Origin: Ananas comosus | Lineage: Eukaryota > Streptophyta > Magnoliopsida > Poales > Bromeliaceae | Assembly: GCF_001540865.1 (NCBI RefSeq) | Contig: NC_033625.1 | Coordinates: 12,772,948-12,836,947 of the forward strand | Direction of reading: 5' to 3' | DNA length: 64,000 nucleotides | Shown here: one piece after another, positions 21,800 through 34,905 of the stretch | Position numbering within the stretch: the first letter of the stretch is position 1 | How the letters are laid out: each line of letters begins with the position of its first letter | Program-made: the position numbers and the translations under genes | The notes under the pieces: model-generated | Database searches by the model: none | Seen by the model: only the letters and a program-made list of their open reading frames with translations | What the model was told of the DNA's origin: nothing

Positions 21800-23695
21800 A
21801 ATTTGAAGGGATATTAATTTATGTGAAAAAGGAAAAAATAATCAATATACACTCCTTTTTGGGTAAACAATAAATGGATTCCAAATTCAACGTAGGTACC
21901 ATTCAGCTCGGTGTAGTTTGGAAAAGGAGAAAATGACAGTTCTATTTTGACTCAAAATATTTTAAAAATTATTTAATCTCGTTTTCCACGTCACTATTAC
22001 ATCTCTATGGCCATTAAAAGTCATAGGTATCGTTGAATTTTTTTGAAGGTAACATAAGTTTTAACTGTACTGAAAAACTAGTAATCAATTCCTCTTTGAA
22101 TATAAATATTAAATATATTATTTTTTAATATTTTAAAACTTTTTGAAGAATAATATTTTTATTTTACATAATTTTTTTAACATGATATCAAAATACAAAT
22201 TTCTAAGTTTAAATCTCACTAGACTCAAAATTAAGTCTCATTTAAATTATTTAATTTAAGTACATTTTTTGGGCTTGTTTTTCGTCTTTCTTTAATTTGA
22301 TAGCTAAAGCTTTTGGAGAACACAATAATTTTATGTAAACTACCATAACTTCTCGAGGATTTGACCCTAAAAACAAGGGTTGTATTTGGATCAGTTCGGA
22401 GTAGTTAGATACTCCGATATATATCATTCAATTGTATTGAATATAAAATTATATAAATATCATTTTCTAATAGCTTAAATTTTTTGAAGAAAATGGTTGT
22501 TTCATATAACTAATTAATAAATTTTTATATATGCCGACTTGTGGCACACTGGATATGTTTCTAATTAGAAGAAAATAATTGGTTCTGGAAGTGGATTAAA
22601 ATTTTGTTATAATTAAGGTAGGGATCTAATCAATATGAATAATAGTTCCAAATTGTATAGAAATAAAAATCATAATTCATGTCTAATATGTAAAAATATT
22701 TTTATTTATCAGTTTAAGATTTTGGATTGGTTGGAACTCTATTAAAATAATTAATACTAAAGTAGCCGCAAATTTTCTTGAGAAGGTACTTAGAAGAAGT
22801 GGAAAGAGAAACACTAGAAGAGGGTTCTCAATTATTAAAAACACCTTTATCAAGCAAAAATAATTTCACAAGGTACACAGCAGAGCATGTTAATTAATAT
22901 ATATCGTCCTATTTAGTTCAAGTCTACGTCTTGAATCTAATAAAAAATTTTGCGTCAATATTTATCATTTAATAGTATCAAATTTCATTTATTTAATAGT
23001 ATCAAATTTAACTTGCAATAAATTTCTTGTTTGTGCATGTGTTGCTTGTGGTTCATCTGCGAGCGAACAGAAATGTTAAGACTATTAATTTCTTTCATTG
23101 TACGTAATCTTTCAGTATTAGAGTGTGTTCTCTAATTATCATTCATTTTGAGCTATAATTTTGATTCAATTCTTTGACTTGTAATTTGAAAATGTGTATA
23201 ATGTATAATATGATATTTAGGATCTGTTTGGTTCACGCGCGGTTTGTACGTAACATCTAAGAGTGTACAAATTTCTAACAATCTCTCAACTCAAGTAGCA
23301 TAATAGTTTAATAACTAACTTGTCATTTCATATATAAAATATATAATATTTTTGGAATATTATAAATTTTGAACCAAACAACCCCTTTAATTAATTTAGT
23401 CCGATAGTTGTGGGAGAATCATCCAATAAATAAAGAGAAATTCGCACACAGAGTACATGTTTTTTGTCTTCTAATTTTTTGTTTTTTTTATTAAGATAAG
23501 GATAGCACAGTATTAGCCCACAAATTAAGTTAATTGGAAACGTAACAGATTTGGACGAGTATTTTTTGACTTCTTCGTCTGTCGGTGGGGCTTAATATAC
23601 AACTCCAATTGGTATTGATACATTACCAGCAACTTGATTTGAATCCTTTTGTTGCATTTATTGCACAATAATCCTCCGATCATTCTATTATGCTA
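21800..23695. other. AT-rich intergenic DNA
   Basis: No gene, RNA or bounded element recognised on either strand. Confidence 0.4.
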
Positions 23696-23696
23696 T

Positions 23697-24370
23697 GAAC
23701 CGAATGCAGGGCGATGCTGACCGGATCACGTTGCTGACCAAGTCTGATGCTCCCTCGAGATCTAGATCGACTCCTAAATTGATCCTCGAATGCACCACTA
23801 TATATTGACTCAAACGACTCGATTGAGGAAGTATCGGCTCAACCGGGTTCTTTCGCCAAATACTCACAGATGAACTTAAAAACTAGTTTGGTTGAAAGAA
23901 CTGAGCTATTTATATTGATAGAAAAGTGCGAATACAGGACCTACATGGGATTAAAATCTACTCCTAGAAAAACTCTTAAAACCAAAGGGAAAGTTTGCTG
24001 TGTACTCTTGACTAGGCTTTTAAGTAAAAGAAAAGTTGTAGGCTATTGCTAAAAAGCTATAAATATGCTACAATTGAAAAAAAAAAAATTGAAATTGGTA
24101 TGGTGTCTTGTGTGTGGGAAAGACCCCTATTGTAGATGCATGTGTTTTCTCTTATTTATAGTAGCACGCATTCCTGCCCGCGGTTATTGGGTGTTCTTAT
24201 AGTGGAAGATTTTTCAGCCACATTCCTCCTCCTGCTTACTGGAGTACATGATACTCCCTCTTCACGTCTTTAACCGTTCCTGCCTAAACCTCGATCGCTG
24301 ACATTTTAGGCTTTCCTTTATTAACTCCTTAAGCATCACGTGCCATCTTCTATTTTGTCCAGCTAAGCAC
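23697..24370 (-). repeat. Solo-LTR-like block, related to the gypsy LTR at 2939
   Basis: Shares the order of motifs with 2939-3685: 'cgattgaggaagtatcggctc', then 'ggaaagacccct' and 'ttatttatag', a minus-strand TATA-like box. No gag or pol follows. The exact termini are not resolved. Probably a diverged solo LTR. Confidence 0.5.
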
Positions 24371-24463
24371 ATTCTTTTATCCAACGGTCGAAAACTTGAT
24401 AGCACCAAGCACTTGATACTATCGATAGTATAGTAGCATAATTCATATATATATATATATATA

Positions 24464-24917
24464 GAGTGAGGCTATTATGCTATCGGAAGCACGGAGCCTT
24501 CCGTGCTTCCAGCTCGTTTTCGATGTTGCGACTTTCAAATCGTCGATCGGCTCCGTTAAATTTGATCTAGAGTATTTGAAGTACCTAGAAAATAAATTTT
24601 ATGATTTTACGATATCATTTGCCTAGTGAACAAAGGGACTCAAAATCAACGGCTGAAAATAAAAATCTTACAAAATGTGATAATATGACATTAAAATTTT
24701 AAATCAAAGATATTGATCTTGTTTTATATAGTATAAAGAATTTTCTATCAAAATTTCACGTGATTTGGATATTTCTACACCGTTAAACTTGCAAACGGCT
24801 CACTACGGCCATTGAAATTTGTTGATTTTGAGCCCATTCGATCACTAGGCAAATGATATCGAAAAATAATAAAATTTATTTTCTAGGTACTCCAAATACT
24901 CTAGATCAAGTTTAACG
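24464..24917. mobile_element. Fold-back MITE, family C, copy 1 (cut by N gap)
   Basis: Begins 'gagtgaggctattatgctat' after a (TA)n tract. Shares 'cgtcgatcggctccgttaaa' and later its inverse. The right tip is lost in the gap at 24918-25462. A partial family E piece precedes it (about 24370-24440). Confidence 0.7.
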
Positions 24918-25462
24918 NNNNNNNNNNNNNNNNNNNNNNNNNNNNNNNNNNNNNNNNNNNNNNNNNNNNNNNNNNNNNNNNNNNNNNNNNNNNNNNNNNN
25001 NNNNNNNNNNNNNNNNNNNNNNNNNNNNNNNNNNNNNNNNNNNNNNNNNNNNNNNNNNNNNNNNNNNNNNNNNNNNNNNNNNNNNNNNNNNNNNNNNNNN
25101 NNNNNNNNNNNNNNNNNNNNNNNNNNNNNNNNNNNNNNNNNNNNNNNNNNNNNNNNNNNNNNNNNNNNNNNNNNNNNNNNNNNNNNNNNNNNNNNNNNNN
25201 NNNNNNNNNNNNNNNNNNNNNNNNNNNNNNNNNNNNNNNNNNNNNNNNNNNNNNNNNNNNNNNNNNNNNNNNNNNNNNNNNNNNNNNNNNNNNNNNNNNN
25301 NNNNNNNNNNNNNNNNNNNNNNNNNNNNNNNNNNNNNNNNNNNNNNNNNNNNNNNNNNNNNNNNNNNNNNNNNNNNNNNNNNNNNNNNNNNNNNNNNNNN
25401 NNNNNNNNNNNNNNNNNNNNNNNNNNNNNNNNNNNNNNNNNNNNNNNNNNNNNNNNNNNNNN
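24918..25462. other. Assembly gap (545 n)
   Basis: Unknown sequence, followed by a (TA)n tract at 25463-25504. Confidence 1.
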
Positions 25463-25504
<42 letters not shown>

Positions 25505-25507
<3 letters not shown>

Positions 25508-26888
25508 GCAATATTTTCATGAACATATATAATGGAAACATCCAATGGCCTTACTTATTAAGGCTTCATTTCACATTACTGATTTTTCTCTTTTTGTAAA
25601 CACTCATTTTACATAATTTGATATATCAGTAGAAAGGCTTTTCTCTCATCTTTATGATTAGTTAGTTTGTAATATACTCAAACGAAGTGATGAATAACAA
25701 CTTATTTCAAAATAGTCTTAATAAAAACTTTTAAGTTTCCTTTTTATTTTTTGCAAACAAATATCTTAATTAGATGTAAAAACTATGAGGAATTCACTGA
25801 AGATGATAATTTTTTCCACTAATCCAGGTCCTTGTAGCGATCCCCCGCCATGCGAAGTATTATATAATTATTAGTGAAATACCCGCGCGATGCTGCGGAT
25901 ATAAAAATATTTTTATAATAAATTTTACTTTTTTTAATATTTTTATATAGTTTTATAAGTCTAATTATTAATTAAATAAAAATTATATAAAAATAATTTA
26001 ATCGGTAAATTTATTTAAATAAATGTCATTAAAATTGATATATGCGCAAAGTAATTTATACAACAATTTATTTTATAATTATTTATATGAAAATGATTTG
26101 AGATAAATCTATCCAAATAATTTTAAAAAAATCAATAAATAAAGAAAAAAATTAAAAAGACAATTGGTAATAAACATTAATATAATATACATCAGTAAAT
26201 ACACCTATATATATATTTTCTAAAATTTCTACTCCTAAAAAAATATTGTTATTTTTTAATTAACATCGATATTTTACCGTGATTAATTGCCATCTATCAG
26301 GTTTAAGATTTATTCAGCGCATTTTATTATCATATATATTAAATAAACATCAATTAATGCATAGAGTTTAGAGAATTCAAAATTTTTAAAAATTTTTTTT
26401 TGAAGTTAGAAATTTAAATAAATATTACATTAAATTTGAATTAAAAATGTTAAAATTTGAAAGTATCAAAATTTTAATTTGATATTATAATATATATAAT
26501 ATACTATATAATATTATATTATATAAATATATATATATTTCTCTATCACAGCAAAGCGAAGAAAGGGGTTTTGGTGGGGCATGTCAACCCTCATGTCCCC
26601 AAACCCTCCTTTAAATAGAAGAAAAAATCTATAAAGATTAATATAATATTAATACATTTATATTTAAAAAATTAATTTTAATAATTTTAATAATATTATA
26701 AATTAATTAAATATTTAAATATATTTATTTTTTTATACAATAATCAGTTAAATAAATTGATTTTATAGCCCATTTTCTAATTGATGAGTCATATCAAATA
26801 GTTGATAATAAAAAAACTGACTTACTAATTGCAATAAACATTTAAGACAATTATATATATATAATATATATTCTATATATATATATAG
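25505..26888. other. AT-rich intergenic, possible unclassified repeat
   Basis: 25860-26600 begins 'agtgaaatacccgcgcgatg' and ends near 'ggggcatgtcaaccctcatg', a style seen in dispersed plant repeats, but I could not establish its termini. No coding frame. Confidence 0.35.
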
Positions 26889-27362
26889 ACGTTGAGCTAA
26901 ATAACCTCGTATGAGTAAACGGGTGCTTTTAACTATCGAGTTGTTTTCGATATCGCATGCGCAAATTGACGATCTGTCTCCATAAATATTGATCTACAAC
27001 CATTTAAACAATAGAAATCCAAATTTCACGCACTTCGATATTGTTCTTATTATCCATCTAGTGAATCACAAAAAATGAATGGCTGAAATGAAATATTCTT
27101 AAAAAATGATATAGGAGTTCTGTAATCATAGATCAAGAGTCTATCTTGTTTTTAAGAGAAAACTCTCTTATCTTCACCATAAAATTACATCTAAACCCGT
27201 TGATCATTAAGCCAAATGGATGTCGAAAGCATGAAATTTATTTCTCAAACACTCACGCTGGTATAGATCATTCCAACAGGCCGATCATCAATTTGGAACA
27301 TCTATCATCGAAAACAACTCGATAAGTAAACACCTCGTTACTATCGAGATATTTCAGCTCAA
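26889..27362. mobile_element. Fold-back MITE, family D
   Basis: Ends 'gttgagctaaataacctcgt' and '...gagatatttcagctcaac' form TIRs. The subterminal 'gttgttttcgatatcgcatg' is mirrored. Flanked by (TA)n. Same superfamily as A-C. Confidence 0.65.
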
Positions 27363-28402
27363 CTCTATATAATATATAAGATCTATAATCTATACTATAT
27401 GCTATAACTACTTATAAAAGCGTGAGTTAAAAGCGTGAGTTTGAATTTTTTGCCCTCTTTCCGCAAATACGCCTATTAATATACCGATCCAATAACACGA
27501 CCTAATAAAACGATCAATGCAACGTTAGATGGCATAAATCACATTCGTCCCTATCAATTATTATTCTATTTTTTAAACTATCATAAATTATATTAATTTT
27601 TAGTCCACAGATCTAATCCAACGAACTGACCAGAATTACAAGTATCCGTGTCACTATTTTTACCTAAAATATGCCATCAAATAGACATAATCCGAAGTTT
27701 CACTTACTTATAATGCATCTACATATCTTTTAATACACCGCCGCCCCATAGTAAAAGAATCATTAATTTACTATACNNNNNNNNNNNNNNNNNNNNNNNN
27801 NTTTTTTACCTAAATTGCCCTCAAATAGTACGTATCAAATTTCACTTTTTATATGCATGTCATATCTTCTAATAACCGCCGCCCACATAATATCATATTT
27901 TATAACAAATAATATTCGCATTTCTAAATATTTTATTTCTTACACATAATATCCGCCACCTATATAATATCCAATCACATAATACCTTCCGCATATATAA
28001 TATTTAATCATATTTTTTAAAAGGTGAATATATAAAAATTATCTCAATTTTATCTATTAATATTTGAAATATGAGATATTTTTTCAATAAAATATAATAT
28101 ATAAATTTACAATTTAAAAATTTAAATTTGTAGATAAATATGATTCACAAATTGATATTGATTTGAGATAATTATTAAAATAATTGTTGACATAGACAAA
28201 CCTTTTTTTAGTGGAAAAAAATATTGCATTTTATTTGCGAGAATAGAAAAAAATTTATACTTATCCAAATTTTTGTCAACTGAAGGATATTTGCTGTAGA
28301 ATATTTTTCACAAGCGCCCCATAAAATAATATTCCATACTTGTCAAAAAAATAAAAATCTCTACGCAACAAACATTGAAAATATTTTGTATCTACTATCT
28401 CT
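27363..28402. other. AT-rich intergenic with a 25-n gap
   Basis: Contains similar phrases on both sides of the gap at 27777-27801 ('accgccgcccc' and 'accgccgcccac'), possibly overlapping contig ends. No gene. Confidence 0.4.
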
Positions 28403-28916
28403 CACTACAACAAAAATGATCTATAGCGACACTTTTAAATATAGGTACATATCAAAAAAGTGCTGTTAGCTAAAATTACCGACACTTTTAAAAAGTGTTG
28501 CTATATGTCGGGTCGCTAGGTATATAGTGACAGTTAAAGAGTGTCGCTATAAGCTAAAAGAGTGCTGCTAATTTACCAATACTTATTTAAGCATTTAGCA
28601 ACCGCCGAAACTCTATCTTGTTGGCTGCGGTGGCGGAGGAGAACGATAGGAAGGCTCTTCGTTTAGAATTTCAGTGGATTGAGTGAAGAGAGAAGAAAAG
28701 AAGATAATTGATTTTTCTTTTTTTTTTTCTTTTCTGTTTGTAATCGGGCCAAATGGACTGGGTGTGGTGGGTTGAGTAGAGTAATCTTTTATTTTTGGTT
28801 GTATTGGGCTTTATATTTAGGCATTAATAGATTTTTTTTTAAGTTTTAGCATAAATGGGACACTTACTCAAAAATGTCCCAAACATGTGTCCCTATAACC
28901 TAATTCTGTTGTAGTG
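28403..28916 (+). mobile_element. CACTA-type MITE, copy 4 (514 bp)
   Basis: Ends CACTACAACAAAAATGA and TGTTGTAGTG. Perfect TCT target duplication (28400-28402 and 28917-28919). Very close to copy 1. Confidence 0.9.
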
Positions 28917-28919
28917 TCT

Positions 28920-30231
28920 TAATTAGCTAATTAAAAAAAATTAGGTTTGAAAAATAAAACGATTTAAATAAGCTTATCAAATCAACTTTAAATTTTAAAT
29001 TTAGTTCATAATTTCAAGTGTGAATTAATATTTTAATTTAAAATTTGAAATTAATTAAAATTTTAATATTTTGGGTATGTGAACAATATTTCAAATTGAA
29101 AATAATTAATTAACTTGAAAATATTTCAATTTTGAAAAATAGATGGGATGATAAATAAATTAATGTCTTTAATAATTATTTATATGAAAAAGGATTCAAT
29201 TATTTTAATAATTTAAGTTTTATATAAATTAATATTATTTTTTAATTTAAAAATTTAATTATTTATTTTAAAATTGGATAACATTAACAAAATTTAAAAA
29301 AAATTATGATAATAATTTATACACCATAATTATTAATTTTAATATATAAATATAATTTATTTAATTATTTAGTTGATTGACGTGTTATACTATAATTATC
29401 GAAATTTTCACTTAAATTAGTATAATTGTCATTATAGGATTCTCAGATACACTAATTTAATATCATAGTGAGGTCGTAACAAATGATCCTTCCCGCGCGA
29501 ACTGGTTCTTTTATAATTATATAAAATAATCTTGAATTTATTATGTAAAAAAAAAAATGTAATCATGAAATAAGTCAATAACTAGCATAGTTATAATTGG
29601 CACATTTAATGCATTACTGAACATATATAAATATATATAGAATTAGCTATATAAATTATAGTCAGAGTCGTACTATAGTGTTTATTTTCGATTTAGGCGT
29701 TAATCACGATCCCCTCGTTAAATATGATTATAGGTATCTAAATTCTTAGAAATTTTTAGTTTTTTCGATATAGTTTTACTTAGTAAATAATTATATAAAA
29801 AGGACGGAGAAATTGAATACTCTTTAAAATTTAGTATGATTTTAATTCAGATCAAGCATTTTATTAATCTATATATTTTAAAGTATTTTTTCCTATAAAA
29901 ATTTGAAGAATTTTAGATTCTTCTACACTTAACTCCAATTCCCATAATACATTGAAATTACTTTTGAAATTTTTGATTATAAAGAAACTATTCTCTAAAA
30001 TATAAAATTTTATTTTAGAAACTTTAAATACCTAGTCAGGTTTCAACAGATGTGATCGTTGATTTTGAACGAACTAAGATCGACAATGTCATAGTACGAG
30101 CTGGACTATAAATAATATACCTGTCTATATTATATATATATATATATATATGTATATTATATATATATATATAATATTTATATATATATAATACTATATA
30201 TACTATTATAGAGAGAGAGAGAGAGAGAGAG
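28920..30231. other. AT-rich intergenic and microsatellites
   Basis: No gene. Complex (TA)n and (GA)n arrays occupy 30125-30235 and border the next MITE. Confidence 0.45.
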
Positions 30232-30718
30232 AGAGCGTGTGTTCTAGTATTTCTGAAAGCACGGAGGTCCGTTTCAATTAGTTTCGATGTCGATTTCGAA
30301 TCGCGATGCTCCGTATAGACTTATCTAGATATTTGAATATCTAGAAAATAATTTGCACATTTTTGTATCAAATTGCCTATGATCGAAGTGGCTAAAAATC
30401 ACCGGCTGAAAAAGTAAGAACTACAAATATAGAATTGAATTAATTTTAGATCAAAGTATTGATCATTGTTTTATATGGTAAAAAGAATTTCTATCAATTT
30501 CATTGATTTGGAATATTTCTAACCGTTAACTTCATATGCTACACGGTCGTTAAATATGATTTTGAGTCACTTCGATCACTAAAGAAATGATTGAAAAATC
30601 AAATTTATTTTTAGGTATATACAAATATTATAAATAAATCTAACGGAGCCGATGTATTTAAAGTCGAACATCGAAAACAAGTAAGCACGAGGGTCGTGTT
30701 TTAAAGATAACACCTCTA
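30232..30718. mobile_element. Fold-back MITE, family C, diverged copy
   Basis: Recognisable from 'ctgaaagcacggaggtccg' and 'atctagatatttgaatatct' but with many small deletions relative to the copies at 24464 and 34030, as expected of low-quality sequence or an old copy. Confidence 0.55.
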
Positions 30719-30749
30719 TATTACATATCAGAGAGAGAGGAAAGAGAGA

Positions 30750-31289
30750 GTTGAGCTAGAATACTATCGATAGCAAACTGGCTCCGTTGCCACCCATTTG
30801 TTTTCGATGATAAAGCCTCCAAATAGACGATTGGCACCGTTGAACATGATCTATACCACTTGAAGTATTTAGAAATCAAATTTCAAATCTTTTCAACATT
30901 ATTTGCCTAATGATCAAAATGTTTCAAAATTTGTAATTTTAATGGTCGATATGAGACGTTTTTTCGTTTAATGGTGTAAAGATATCCAAATCAATTGAAT
31001 TTTTATTAGAAAATTTTTTAAACTATTTAAAACAAGATCTATACTCTTGATCTTGATTACAAGACTCCTATCATCATTTTTAAAGAATATTCATTTTCAG
31101 CCGTTTATTTTTGTGTCAACTCGATGGATAAGAGAACAATATCGAAAATGTATGAAATTTGATTTCTAAACACTTCAAGTGGTATAGATCATGTTCAACA
31201 GTGCCGATCGTCGATTTAGAGGCTCCATCATCGAAAATAAATGGGTGGCAACACAACCCGTTTACTATCGATAGTATTATAGCTCAACT
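30750..31289. mobile_element. Fold-back MITE, family A, copy 1
   Basis: TIRs 'gttgagctagaatactatcg' and the complement at 31289. 'gttgccacccatttgttttc' near the left end is mirrored near the right. Arms of about 170 bp. (GA)n lies on both sides (30730-30750, 31293-31325). Copy 2 at 36790-37331. Confidence 0.75.
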
Positions 31290-31290
31290 G

Positions 31291-31325
<35 letters not shown>

Positions 31326-31327
<2 letters not shown>

Positions 31328-31577
31328 GGGTTGGAATACTATTGATAGCAAAAAAACCTTTTTTGCTATCAAGTTTTAAATCCTTGGATGAGAAATTATA
31401 GATTTAGGATGATATTAGTCTCTTAGGGTTGAGTGGTCCCCCTAGGGTTGAGTGGTCTCCACTAAGTTATAATATTTAATCCAGTAGTTAAAAATGATTA
31501 AAGGAGTTGATTCAAAGGTTAAAAACTTGATAGCAAAAAAAATCTTTTGCTATCAATAGTATTCTAGTCCAACTCTA
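31326..31577. mobile_element. MITE, family E, copy next to A1
   Basis: Near-copy of 3698-3952 with the same TIRs, abutting the (GA)n tract at the end of family A copy 1. Confidence 0.75.
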
Positions 31578-32277
31578 TATATATAATAGAAGAAAGGATT
31601 AGTCAACCACTCATCAAATAATGCATTTGAGAATTTTCTCTTAGTTGTAGAATGTTAAGTTCTCAACTAAATAGAACAAACAAATTATAGAGTTACATGA
31701 ATCCACTTGCTTTCTATTAACTGGATATGTAATTAGGGCTAGACCAAGTAATTTGGTTAAGTGTATTAGCTATTTATTATTGGCTAAAATAGGTCCAATA
31801 TTTGTTCTATGATAATAGGTGCACAAAATTAATAAATCGAGTTGGATGAGTCTAATTAGTTGAGTTGGGCCACAGTCCATAATAAATCAAACAATAAGAG
31901 ATCCAACAATTAATAGACTTAATATATAGATATGCTAAAAATAAAAATATTTAAACACCGTTTTCTACCGGCTTACGCTTTTATTAAAGTACAGCCGTTG
32001 TTTTGTATTATTTAACAAAATGGGTTGAGTCAAGTCCTAATCCGTGAGCATTATATATAACTGGGTCCTGAAATATGACGAGTATGTTTTTCCTATCAAC
32101 ACGTGTTTCTGAAATAGTTGGCAAGAATTTATGACCCACAAAGTGGACTTGGAGTGATATTATGGGTAAATTCCAAACTCAATACCAATTGATAACTCAA
32201 TGCTCAAATTTTTCCTGATGCTCCATTTTTTGTGATTATAACTTCAACGGAATAGTTAAGCAGTTTTATTGATCATT
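31578..32277. other. Intergenic DNA
   Basis: No gene or bounded repeat recognised. Confidence 0.4.
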
Positions 32278-32558
32278 CACTATAATAAAATATATCTTAG
32301 ATGACGCTTTATTTTAGCATCTTTAATATTTGACATGTACCGATATCATGACTAATCGTCACCAATTAACATATTTTTATCAAATACTGATAAAAAATTT
32401 TCAACGCTATATAAATGTATCGATATATTTTTTCCTACATGTTTACTTAATGACTTTTTACTCGATGTTTTTATAACCATTGAGGTTATTCTTGCCGATG
32501 TTTTAAAGCGTCGCTAGTTATTATTTAAAGTGTTTTAAGTGCAAGATTTGTTGTAGTA
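32278..32558. mobile_element. Second CACTA-like MITE family (281 bp)
   Basis: Left end CACTATAATAAAA, right end '...tttgttgtagta'; perfect ATT target duplication (32275-32277 and 32559-32561). Interior phrases such as 'cgtcgctag' echo the larger family but the sequence is otherwise different. Confidence 0.65.
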
Positions 32559-33002
32559 ATTGGACTCAGTAAATTACTCCTTTTGTACATAATGAAAGAG
32601 AATAATTCTGTATTTTTTTTGCTTTAACCATGCAAGTGGATTCTAACCTAACATGCAGACGGAATTGTACAAGAATTTTGATCAGTGGACTGTCAGTATC
32701 AATGTGCAGGTAGCTACTTTGTCGTGACATTAACTTTGACAAATACTTATATTCCTGCGAATCCATCCGCCAGTTCATGCATGTAAGATGGAATAAGCCA
32801 AATTCTTATCCCTTCAATATTCAACTTTGTTGTTCTGGAAATTACTTTTTCTCTTCCTTTTTGGCTAAAATACAAAACAATTTCTATAGTTTTTCTGAAT
32901 TTTAAAAATCTATATTTTGTCTTTTTATAATTTAAAAAATAATTTCAAAGTGTTATGACGTTAATGGAGAGGACAGTACGACCAAATTATCTCTACTTGT
33001 TC

Positions 33003-33365
33003 TGTAACCCCCGAGGTTTCGGAAGAAATTATCGAACTTTAGCCAAATCGACTAAAGTATGCGAAGAAGATGGATGGACAAGTCCCAATTATCATTCCAA
33101 CACAGTTGTAAGGATTAAAAGTAAGCTCTAAAAGAGTTGAAAGGGTTTTGGCATCGAATGGCGCGAAAGAGAGTGGAAACGAAGTCAAAAATGACATTCT
33201 GGATGTCTTNTCCTTGTTGGAACATTCGTTGATTGTTTGGATTGCGACGCCTTGGACGTACTGGGGAGACTCTGTCCGCGTACAGGGGAATTCCCGGTCC
33301 GTTCGGCGGTCTGTCGGCGGCGCCGCGACCCGGTCCAAATTGGCGGTTGGTCGCGGGGCGTGACA
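33003..33365 (+). repeat. Solo LTR, gypsy type, with perfect TSD
   Basis: Starts TGTAACCCCCGAGG, ends GGGGCGTGACA. Flanked by TGTTC on both sides (32998-33002 and 33366-33370). A single n at 33210 probably hides missing sequence. The first 70 bp resemble 47442-47515. Confidence 0.75.
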
Positions 33366-33370
33366 TGTTC

Positions 33371-34029
33371 TATAAGAAAAATAAATATATTTGTAATATA
33401 TTTCTATTATTTTTAAAAATGTTTCAATATAAATTACAAGAAAATGGTAAAATTATGACAAAATCCTGAAGGATGAGAACTAAATATATCAACTTAAAAT
33501 TTTGAGGATATAAACTGTAGATTTTTGAAAGTAGGATAGAAAAAGTAAAAAGTGGGTATATATTTACATAAGATTTTTTTGTATATTGGCCTTTCTGTTT
33601 TTTTTTTTTCTTTTTTTAAGAGATTGCACCATAGTTTTTTATACTATGTTGTTCATGCTTCACCATCGTCTCTATACTTTAATTTGTCGCACTAATTAAG
33701 GGTCTTGTTAGAACATTCCAACCATAATAGGGATGTCACTGGGTCTGATTCGGGGCTGGTTTCGGGGTGAGTCGGCAGGATTTTAAAAACCCGAACCCAA
33801 ACCAAATCTGAAATCCGAATCAAAATCCGAATCAAAATCCAAATCCTACAGATTTTAAAAAATCCATATTCAAACCTGAGCCCGATCAAAAATCCAAAAT
33901 CCAAACGCAAAACAATTATTTAGCTTTTCAATATTTCAAAATATATTACATTAAATCTAAATTTTTAATATACAAATTTAAATTCAAATATTTCATGAGT
34001 ATAGTAGCCTCACTATATATATATATGTA
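33371..34029. other. Intergenic with short internal repeats
   Basis: 33780-33905 contains repeated 'aatccgaatcaaa' units, a common plant low-complexity repeat. No gene. Confidence 0.45.
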
Positions 34030-34581
34030 GAGTGAGACTACTATACTTCTGGAAAACATGGAGCCTTCCGTGCTTCTAGGTCGTTTTTGATGTTGCGACT
34101 TTCGAATCGTCGATCGGCTCCATTAAACTTGATCTAGAGCATTTGAAGTATCTAGAAAATAAATTTTGTAATTCTTCGATATCATTTGCCTAGTGAACTA
34201 AGGGGCTCAAAATCAACGGCTGAAAATAAAAATCTTGGAAAACGTGATAATATAACATTAAAATTTTAGATCAAAAATATTGATCTTGTTTTATATAGTA
34301 TAAAAAATTTTCTATCAAAATTTTACGTGATTTGGATATTTTTACACCGTTAAACTTGCAAACGGCTCACCACGGCCATTAAAATTATTGATTTTCGAGT
34401 CATCTTGATGCACTAGGCAAATGATATCTGAAAAATCATAAAATTTTTTTAATTACTTCAATACTGGATCTAGATCAACTTTAACGGTATCGCGATCGAT
34501 ATCCAAAGTTCAAAACATCCGAAATACTAAAATGCAAGCGCACGGAAGCTCCATAACCTCAAGAAGCATAATAGCCCCACT
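34030..34581. mobile_element. Fold-back MITE, family C, copy 2
   Basis: Left 'gagtgagactactatacttc', right '...aagcataatagccccac'. Closely matches 24464-24917 over its left part, and (TA)n lies on both sides. Confidence 0.75.
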
Positions 34582-34621
34582 ATATATATATAATAATATA
34601 TATATATATTATATATATAAT

Positions 34622-34875
34622 ATATAATAGATTGCCTACTATACATTAAGTACCAAAGCCTCTGACTCATTGAGTTTTCTACTACCGTTAGATCTATACC
34701 TTGATCATTTCCACCCGTTAGATATACTATTAAACCAACCACCCACATTCACCCTTAAGAGGACCACTATCAAATTTTAACCGGACACTGTCAATCACAT
34801 ACCGCAAACATACCTTCATCAACGGCCAAAAACTCAATAGTATACCAAAGTGATTGTACTTATATATATAGCATA
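34622..34875. mobile_element. MITE, family E-like copy
   Basis: Contains 'ttgagttttctactaccgtt', 'aaccaaccacccacattc' and 'ctcaatagtatacca'. TA-rich flanks. Relative at 52198-52450. Confidence 0.6.
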
Positions 34876-34905
34876 ATTCTATATATATATTATATATATA
34901 TATTA

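Noticed and set aside
23870..24052. 60-codon + frame
   Set aside because: Lies within the solo-LTR-like block and has no recognisable domain.
24901..25545. Long frames across the N gap
   Set aside because: They consist of unknown residues; the same applies to frames spanning 45045-45438, 48335-49023, 49650-49749 and 51399-51500.
25860..26600. Helitron
   Set aside because: The gene-free block has a suggestive start but I could not find a 3' hairpin with CTRR or an A/T insertion site.
30128..30240. Possible satellite or regulatory array
   Set aside because: Simple (TA)n and (GA)n microsatellites; no higher-order unit.
32559..32800. Small gene on the minus strand (70 codons at 32566-32778)
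   Set aside because: No motif, no supporting promoter or splice structure.
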